Below are positions 5,494 to 9,519 of a stretch of DNA of 9,519 nt, piece after piece. Position numbers and translations under genes: made by a program. Position 1 is the first letter of the stretch. Each line of letters starts with the position of its first letter. Source of the stretch: DASRZM01 sp035686365 (GTDB lineage Bacteria; Pseudomonadota; Gammaproteobacteria; Xanthomonadales; Xanthomonadaceae); contig DASRZM010000060.1 of the NCBI GenBank assembly GCA_035686365.1, positions 1 through 9,519 of the forward strand. Reading direction: 5' to 3'. The notes below the pieces were generated by a model, which had not been told where the DNA came from, did not search any database, and saw only the letters and a list, made by a program, of their open reading frames with translations.

Positions 5494-5988
5494 ATGCCCG
5501 GTATCCGTCGCGACCTGACCCTGCGTTTCCTGGCCGAGCCGACCGACGTCAACTTCGGCGGCAAGGTGTTCGGCGGGGCGGTCATGAAATGGATCGACCT
5601 GGCCGGCTATGCCTGCGCCACCGGCTGGAGCGGGCGCTACTGCGTGACCGCCTATGTCGGCGGCATCCAGTTCGAACGGCCGATCTCGATCGGTCAACTG
5701 ATCGAGGTGCGCGCGCAGCTGATCCTGACCGGTACCACCAGCATGCACATCTGGGTGGAGGTGCATTCGCGCGACGTGCGCGCCGACGACTGGGGGCGCA
5801 CGACGCAATGCCTGATGGTGTTCGTGGCCACCGGCGACGACGGCAGACCGGTCGCGGTGCCTGCTTTCGAACCGGAGTCCGATGAGCAACGCCGGCTCGC
5901 CGACTATGCCCGCCACATGAAATCGCTGTCGCTGCAACTGGAGCACGAGCGCCAGCGCTGGCTGCCGCCGGATCTGTCAGGGACCTGA
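5494..5988 (+). CDS. Acyl-CoA thioesterase, hotdog fold (YciA/ACOT-like)
   Basis: The 164-residue protein is a single hotdog domain of usual length. The motif DVNFGGKVFGGAVMKWIDLAG (19-39) carries the Asn20 and Asp35 expected at the active site of this family. The later ERPISIGQLIEVRAQLI and TTSMHIWVEV stretches are the typical strands. The enzyme should hydrolyse acyl-CoA to free acid and CoA in the cytoplasm, working as an oligomer; chain-length preference cannot be read here. The tail (about 135-164) is charged and helical. The start has no clear ribosome site. The gene is separated from the sortase operon by a hairpin and is convergent with the STAS gene, whose stop is 40 bp away. No functional link to its neighbours is apparent. 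Confidence 0.9.
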   Translation: MPGIRRDLTLRFLAEPTDVNFGGKVFGGAVMKWIDLAGYACATGWSGRYCVTAYVGGIQFERPISIGQLIEVRAQLILTGTTSMHIWVEVHSRDVRADDWGRTTQCLMVFVATGDDGRPVAVPAFEPESDEQRRLADYARHMKSLSLQLEHERQRWLPPDLSGT

Positions 5989-6027
5989 CCGGCCTCCGGT
6001 ACCGGGCACACGCACGAGCGGGCCAAA

Positions 6028-6423
6028 TCAGTCCGGGTTCGCATCGTCGGCGTGCAGCACCCGCTGCTGCATCTCGGTCAGATAGGCATCGAGCTCCGCA
6101 GTCGAGGTGAAGATCTCATTGACCGGCACCGCCTTGACGATGTCGAACACCTTGCGGATCTGCGGCTGCGGATTGACGATCAGGGCGCGGCCGTTGCGGT
6201 CGGACATCTGCCGGCGGGCCAGGAACAGCGAGCGCAGGCCGGCACTGGAGATGTAGTCCAGCGCCGTGACGTCCAGCACCAGCGTGGCGCCGGCGGGCAA
6301 GGCCGCCATCAGTTCATCGAGCTTCTGGTCGAACTCGCCGTGGGTGGCGGCATCGAGCTGGCCGCCCAGATGGACGATGGGCCGGTTGGTTTTCTCATGG
6401 TCGACCGACAGTTGCAGGCTCAC
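6028..6423 (-). CDS. STAS-domain anti-sigma factor antagonist
   Basis: The 131-residue protein is one STAS domain, slightly longer than the usual 100-115. It has HLGGQLDAATHGEFDQKL (about 18-35), the central LVLDVTALDYISSAGLRSL (about 48-66) and a C-terminal helix with FDIVKAVPVNEIF. Ser60 in YISSAGLR aligns with the phosphorylated serine of RsbV and SpoIIAA, so the site is present. The protein should be switched between phosphorylated and free forms and in turn release a partner from an anti-sigma-like kinase. Translation starts at GTG 6423, with GAGGAG 7 nt upstream. It follows the phosphatase/kinase gene by 24 bp on the same strand, which makes that protein its probable phosphatase and kinase. 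Confidence 0.92.
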   Translation of the reverse strand: MSLQLSVDHEKTNRPIVHLGGQLDAATHGEFDQKLDELMAALPAGATLVLDVTALDYISSAGLRSLFLARRQMSDRNGRALIVNPQPQIRKVFDIVKAVPVNEIFTSTAELDAYLTEMQQRVLHADDANPD

Positions 6424-6447
6424 GGCGTCACTCCTCGGTGGTCGGGC

Positions 6448-8814
6448 TCACAGGTCGAAGCCCAGTTCGAGCCGATTGTGTGTACCCATGCGTCGATATC
6501 GCGTGCGCTTGGCCAGGTGGGAGACCAGGTGCAGGCCCAGACCCCCGATCGGGGGAGGGCCGCCGGGCTCGGACAGTTCAGCACCGGGGTGCTCGAGCGG
6601 ATTGAACTCGATGCCGTCATCTTCAATGACGATCTCTGCATGATCGTGGGTGATGGACCAATGAAGCCCAATCTGTCCGGCGCCCTGCACGGGCGCCTGG
6701 CCAGAAAAGCCGTGGCGTACGCAGTTGACCAGGATTTCCTCGATGGCGCAGCGGATCTCGGCAATTCGGGCGCCCGAGGCACCGACTTCGACGAACTGGC
6801 CCACGACCTCGTCCAGGGCGGTCATGGCGTCCTTCAGCCGCGGGGCGAAGCGCCGGACGCCGTCGCGCAGCACAGGGTCCCCGGCCGCGGCCGGCATGCC
6901 GCGATAGCACAGGGCCAACGCCGCCACGTCGTCGGCCCAAGGGCTGGGGCCGGCATGCGCGGTCAGCCGCGCCAGCAAGGCCTCCAGCAGCTGCCCGGGC
7001 GCCGGCCGGCCACTGTGGGCGCGTGCGGCCTGGTCCATCACCGCCAGCAGGCGCTCCTCGCCGAACAGCTCATCGTCCGCTTGGCCGCGGGCCTCGGTGA
7101 TGCCGTCGGTCCAGGCCAGCAGCACGGCGCCTTCCTCCAGACGCGCCTCGAGCAGGGGATAGTCGGCTTCCGGGGCAAGCCCCAGCGCTGGACCGGTTTC
7201 GACCGGCATGACCGTGCAGGTGCCCCGCTGGAGCAGGGCAGGCGGGTCGTGACCGGCGCTGGCCAGGCGGATGGCGCCCGTCTCCAGGTGCACCACCGCC
7301 GCCAGCAGCGTGACGAACAGGCCGGTCTCGTTGCCGGCGCACAGCTCCCGGTTGAGCAACCGGAGCAAGCCCGCCGGATTGCGCTCGTGCAACGGCTGGG
7401 ACTTGGCCAGGGTGATCACCCTGGCCATCAGCAGTGCGGCGGGGATGCCCTTGTCGGCGACATCGCCGATCAGGAAGGCGATGTGGTCCTCGTCGGGCAG
7501 GAACCAGGTATACAGATCCCCACCGACGCTCTGGGCCGGCGTGAGCGTGGCGGCCAGTGCCGCGCGCCCGGAGCGGTCCGCGAACTCCGTTGCCGGCAGC
7601 AGCGAGACCTGCAGCCGCTGTGCGATTTCCAGTTCGCTGTCGAGCCGCTGGCGCTCGGCAGTGGCCACGCGCAGCTCCTCGATATGCGCGCGCAGGTCTT
7701 CGCGGATGCGCGAGAACGCGTCGCTGAGCCGGCCGACCTCGTCGCGACCGGGGCCTGGCGGCAGCTCGAAGTCGAGCCGGCCCTTGGAAATGCGCTCGGC
7801 CGCCCGAGTCAGGGTACCCAGCGGTGCCAGCGACCGCCGCAGGAACAGGTACAGCGGCGCCCCGACCACTGCCACCACCGCCAGCACCAGCGCCAGCGCC
7901 AGCCAGGCCAGCTCCCGGACCTCGGTCAGTACCTCGCCCTCGGAGACCGCCAGGCTCAGCATCCACTGGGTATCGCTGACCGGCGCGAAGAAGTAATGCG
8001 TCCACTGCTGGGTGGTCAGCGACCAGGCGCGCACCGCGCTCGGCTCGCCCTTTGCGATCAGGTCCGAAACGGTCTGCAGGGCGGGATCGCCGCTGTCGCG
8101 GCCGAATTCGGCCCCGATGGCCTCCACGAACGGGATCCGCTCGTGGGCCAGGGTCAAGCCGCTGTGTCGGTCGATGACGGTGGCGAAGGCGCCCTCGCGG
8201 CGCGGCAGTCGCTGCAGCAGTTCGCGCAGCCAGCCCAGCCGCAACTGCACCCGGGCCACCCCCATGACGCCATCGGCGCCGGTGATCGGCGCGGTGAAGT
8301 CGACGACCCAGCGGCCCTGCGTGTCGATCCCGGCTTCGCCCCAGCAGCCGACCGGGCAGGCCCGGCCGCGCCCGAACCAGTCCAGTCCGGGGTAGTCGGG
8401 CTCGGTCGTGGCCAGGTCGGAGCGCTCCACCGCGTCGCCCGCGCGGTGGTACTGGGGTGCGTACAGACCCGGACTCATGGGCCCGCGCCCGGGGGCATAG
8501 GCCACTGCGACAGAGACCAGGTGCGGGCTGGCGAGCAGGGTTTCGCGGGCCAGCGCATCGGCCAGCACCGGGTCGTCGGGAAAACGCCTCAGGGTCCGCG
8601 CCAGTGAGCGGACCGCCGATCGCACCTCCTCCAGTTGGGTGGCGACCTCGGCGGCTGCGGCCTTGGTCAGCGCCTGCGAGGCGGCCGCCTCGTTGAGCAG
8701 CACGCGCTCGCGGGCGAGGCCGAACAGCACGGTCCCGACCGCGAGCAGGGCAAGCACCAGCGCCGTGACGACCCACAGCGACTGTCTGGCTGCGATGGTG
8801 CGAAAACCCTTCAC
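6448..8814 (-). CDS. Membrane sensor with HAMP, PP2C/SpoIIE phosphatase and RsbW-like ATPase domains
   Basis: The 788-residue protein has TM1 (13-34), a Cache-like extracytoplasmic sensor (about 35-300), TM2 (304-325), HAMP (about 325-380) and a coiled linker. The SpoIIE-type phosphatase (about 415-640) carries metal-binding Asp433 (GGD), Asp451 (GDVADKG), Asp570 (TDG) and Asp628/629, plus AGHDPP (520-525). A C-terminal HATPase module (about 654-788) has an N-box Asn697, DDG (732-734) and GGLGL (757-761). The phosphatase should activate the STAS protein and the ATPase module should phosphorylate it. SypE of Vibrio fischeri and HsbR of Pseudomonas combine the same two activities. I chose GTG 8814 (GGGGAG 5 nt upstream). 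ATG 8850 is an alternative with poorer ribosome spacing. The frame stays open to 9102 only through tRNA sequence. Confidence 0.93.
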   Translation of the reverse strand: MKGFRTIAARQSLWVVTALVLALLAVGTVLFGLARERVLLNEAAASQALTKAAAAEVATQLEEVRSAVRSLARTLRRFPDDPVLADALARETLLASPHLVSVAVAYAPGRGPMSPGLYAPQYHRAGDAVERSDLATTEPDYPGLDWFGRGRACPVGCWGEAGIDTQGRWVVDFTAPITGADGVMGVARVQLRLGWLRELLQRLPRREGAFATVIDRHSGLTLAHERIPFVEAIGAEFGRDSGDPALQTVSDLIAKGEPSAVRAWSLTTQQWTHYFFAPVSDTQWMLSLAVSEGEVLTEVRELAWLALALVLAVVAVVGAPLYLFLRRSLAPLGTLTRAAERISKGRLDFELPPGPGRDEVGRLSDAFSRIREDLRAHIEELRVATAERQRLDSELEIAQRLQVSLLPATEFADRSGRAALAATLTPAQSVGGDLYTWFLPDEDHIAFLIGDVADKGIPAALLMARVITLAKSQPLHERNPAGLLRLLNRELCAGNETGLFVTLLAAVVHLETGAIRLASAGHDPPALLQRGTCTVMPVETGPALGLAPEADYPLLEARLEEGAVLLAWTDGITEARGQADDELFGEERLLAVMDQAARAHSGRPAPGQLLEALLARLTAHAGPSPWADDVAALALCYRGMPAAAGDPVLRDGVRRFAPRLKDAMTALDEVVGQFVEVGASGARIAEIRCAIEEILVNCVRHGFSGQAPVQGAGQIGLHWSITHDHAEIVIEDDGIEFNPLEHPGAELSEPGGPPPIGGLGLHLVSHLAKRTRYRRMGTHNRLELGFDL

Positions 8815-8962
8815 GTAGGCTCCCCGTGGCGCCCGGGCCGGTGCAGCCATGATCCTGCCGTTCCCGGTGTGCAGGTTCCATGGCGACGCGCCCTGGCAGC
8901 CACGCATGGCCACCCGGGCTGCCCGGGACCGCGCCGGGAGCGCACCAACGCTGTTTCTCGAG

Positions 8963-8991
8963 TTGACTTCACATGCACGCGACGGGACAAT
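8963..8991 (+). promoter_or_regulatory. Sigma70-type promoter of the tRNA-tuf operon
   Basis: TTGACT (8963-8968) and GACAAT (8986-8991) are exactly 17 bp apart, matching consensus at 5 of 6 and 4 of 6 positions. The predicted start is near 8998, about 10 nt before tRNA-Tyr. A GC-rich AAGCGGC follows the -10, which would fit stringent control of stable-RNA genes, though that is inference. The region also holds the leader of the divergent phosphatase gene. Confidence 0.75.
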
Positions 8992-9007
8992 AAGCGGCTC
9001 TTTGTTC

Positions 9008-9093
9008 GGAGGGATACCCAAGCGGCCAACGGGGGCAGACTGTAAATCTGCTGGCTTACGCCTTCGGTGGTTCGAATCCACCTCCCTCCACCA
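9008..9093 (+). tRNA. tRNA-Tyr (anticodon GTA)
   Basis: The acceptor arms GGAGGGA and TCCCTCC pair, the anticodon GTA is at 9042-9044 in the loop CTGTAAA, and GGTGG-TTCGAAT-CCACC forms the T arm. A long variable arm gives the 86-nt class II shape expected for bacterial tRNA-Tyr. CCA is encoded (9091-9093). Confidence 0.97.
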
Positions 9094-9125
9094 CCGCAAC
9101 ACACTGCCAGCAGTCCGGTGCCTGT

Positions 9126-9199
<74 letters not shown>

Positions 9200-9234
9200 T
9201 TGACGCTACCGCGGTGCCGCTGCAGCGAATCACC

Positions 9235-9310
<76 letters not shown>

Positions 9311-9372
9311 ATCCAGTTGGCCGGTCCGTTTTCCGGCGCATCACCACGAAAAACTCCACGGAGTCTTCAGGC

Positions 9373-9519
9373 ATGGCAAAGGGTAAGTTCGAGCGCACCA
9401 AGCCGCACGTGAACGTGGGCACGATCGGCCACGTCGACCACGGCAAGACGACGCTGACGGCGGCGCTGACGAAGCTCGGAGCCGAGCGGTTCGGCGGCGA
9501 GTTCAAGGCCTACGACCAG
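9373..9519 (+). CDS. tuf: Elongation factor Tu, N-terminal part (runs off the window)
   Basis: The first 49 residues are visible, beginning MAKGKFERTKPHVNVGTIGH. They contain the GTPase P-loop GHVDHGKT (19-26). The sequence ends at FKAYDQ, just before switch I, so about 350 residues lie outside. EF-Tu carries aminoacyl-tRNA to the ribosome as a GTP complex. ATG 9373 has GGAG 9 nt upstream, and that GGAG lies in a small inverted repeat (ACTCC-AC-GGAGT, 9353-9364). The gene is probably read through from the three tRNAs, as in Escherichia coli tufB, so tRNA processing should free the mRNA. Most such genomes carry a second tuf copy elsewhere. Confidence 0.97.
   Translation, partial: MAKGKFERTKPHVNVGTIGHVDHGKTTLTAALTKLGAERFGGEFKAYDQ

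Noticed and set aside
5996..6005. CCGGTACCGG palindrome between the convergent thioesterase and STAS genes
   Set aside because: A 10-bp palindrome without loop space or T-run is too weak to call a terminator.
6052..8607. 851-codon rightward open frame opposite the STAS and phosphatase genes
   Set aside because: It is Gln/Arg/Gly/His-rich with no domain and lies exactly antisense to two genes with clear conserved motifs. Long antisense frames are expected at this GC content.
8851..9102. N-terminal extension of the phosphatase frame
   Set aside because: It reads through tRNA-Tyr antisense (DSNHRRRKPADLQSAP) and the tRNA promoter. A GTG with GGGGAG at 8814, or the ATG at 8850, is the likely start.

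Overview
The window looks like a chromosomal segment of a high-GC gammaproteobacterium, most likely from the Xanthomonadales/Lysobacterales. At the right end tRNA-Tyr, tRNA-Gly and tRNA-Thr are followed directly by an EF-Tu gene. This is the classic gammaproteobacterial tRNA-tufB order, and the EF-Tu N-terminus has a Xanthomonadales-like flavour. This placement is inference from gene order and remembered family sequences; no search was run.

Left block (2-3333), all leftward. In transcription order it holds a 50-aa DUF3096 membrane protein, a 52-aa DUF3309 membrane protein, two divergent Crp/Fnr-type regulators, and a secreted DUF3494 (ice-binding-like) protein with a proline-rich stalk and a C-terminal sorting-like tail. 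Two inverted repeats share the core TGTGC-N6-GCACA, the geometry of CRP operators. One lies in front of the first regulator gene, about 42 bp upstream of the start point predicted from a perfect TATAAT. The other lies in front of the DUF3494 gene. This suggests a self-controlled envelope or stress regulon.

Middle block (3702-5313), rightward. A 37-codon acidic ORF is followed by a class D-type sortase with its His, Cys and Arg catalytic residues, and then by a secreted protein ending in LPDTA, a hydrophobic helix and an Arg-rich tail. This is a self-contained sortase/substrate pair in what should be a Gram-negative cell. A strong GC hairpin follows. Next comes a hotdog-fold acyl-CoA thioesterase (5494-5988).

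Right block (6028-8814), leftward. A large membrane receptor carries an extracytoplasmic sensor, HAMP, a PP2C/SpoIIE-type phosphatase and an RsbW-like ATPase module. A STAS-domain anti-sigma-factor antagonist follows 24 bp downstream. Phosphatase and kinase activities toward the same STAS protein probably sit in one polypeptide, giving a sensor-driven partner switch. No sigma factor is visible here. A strong sigma70 promoter (8963-8991) drives the divergent tRNA-tuf operon, which runs off the window at 9519.
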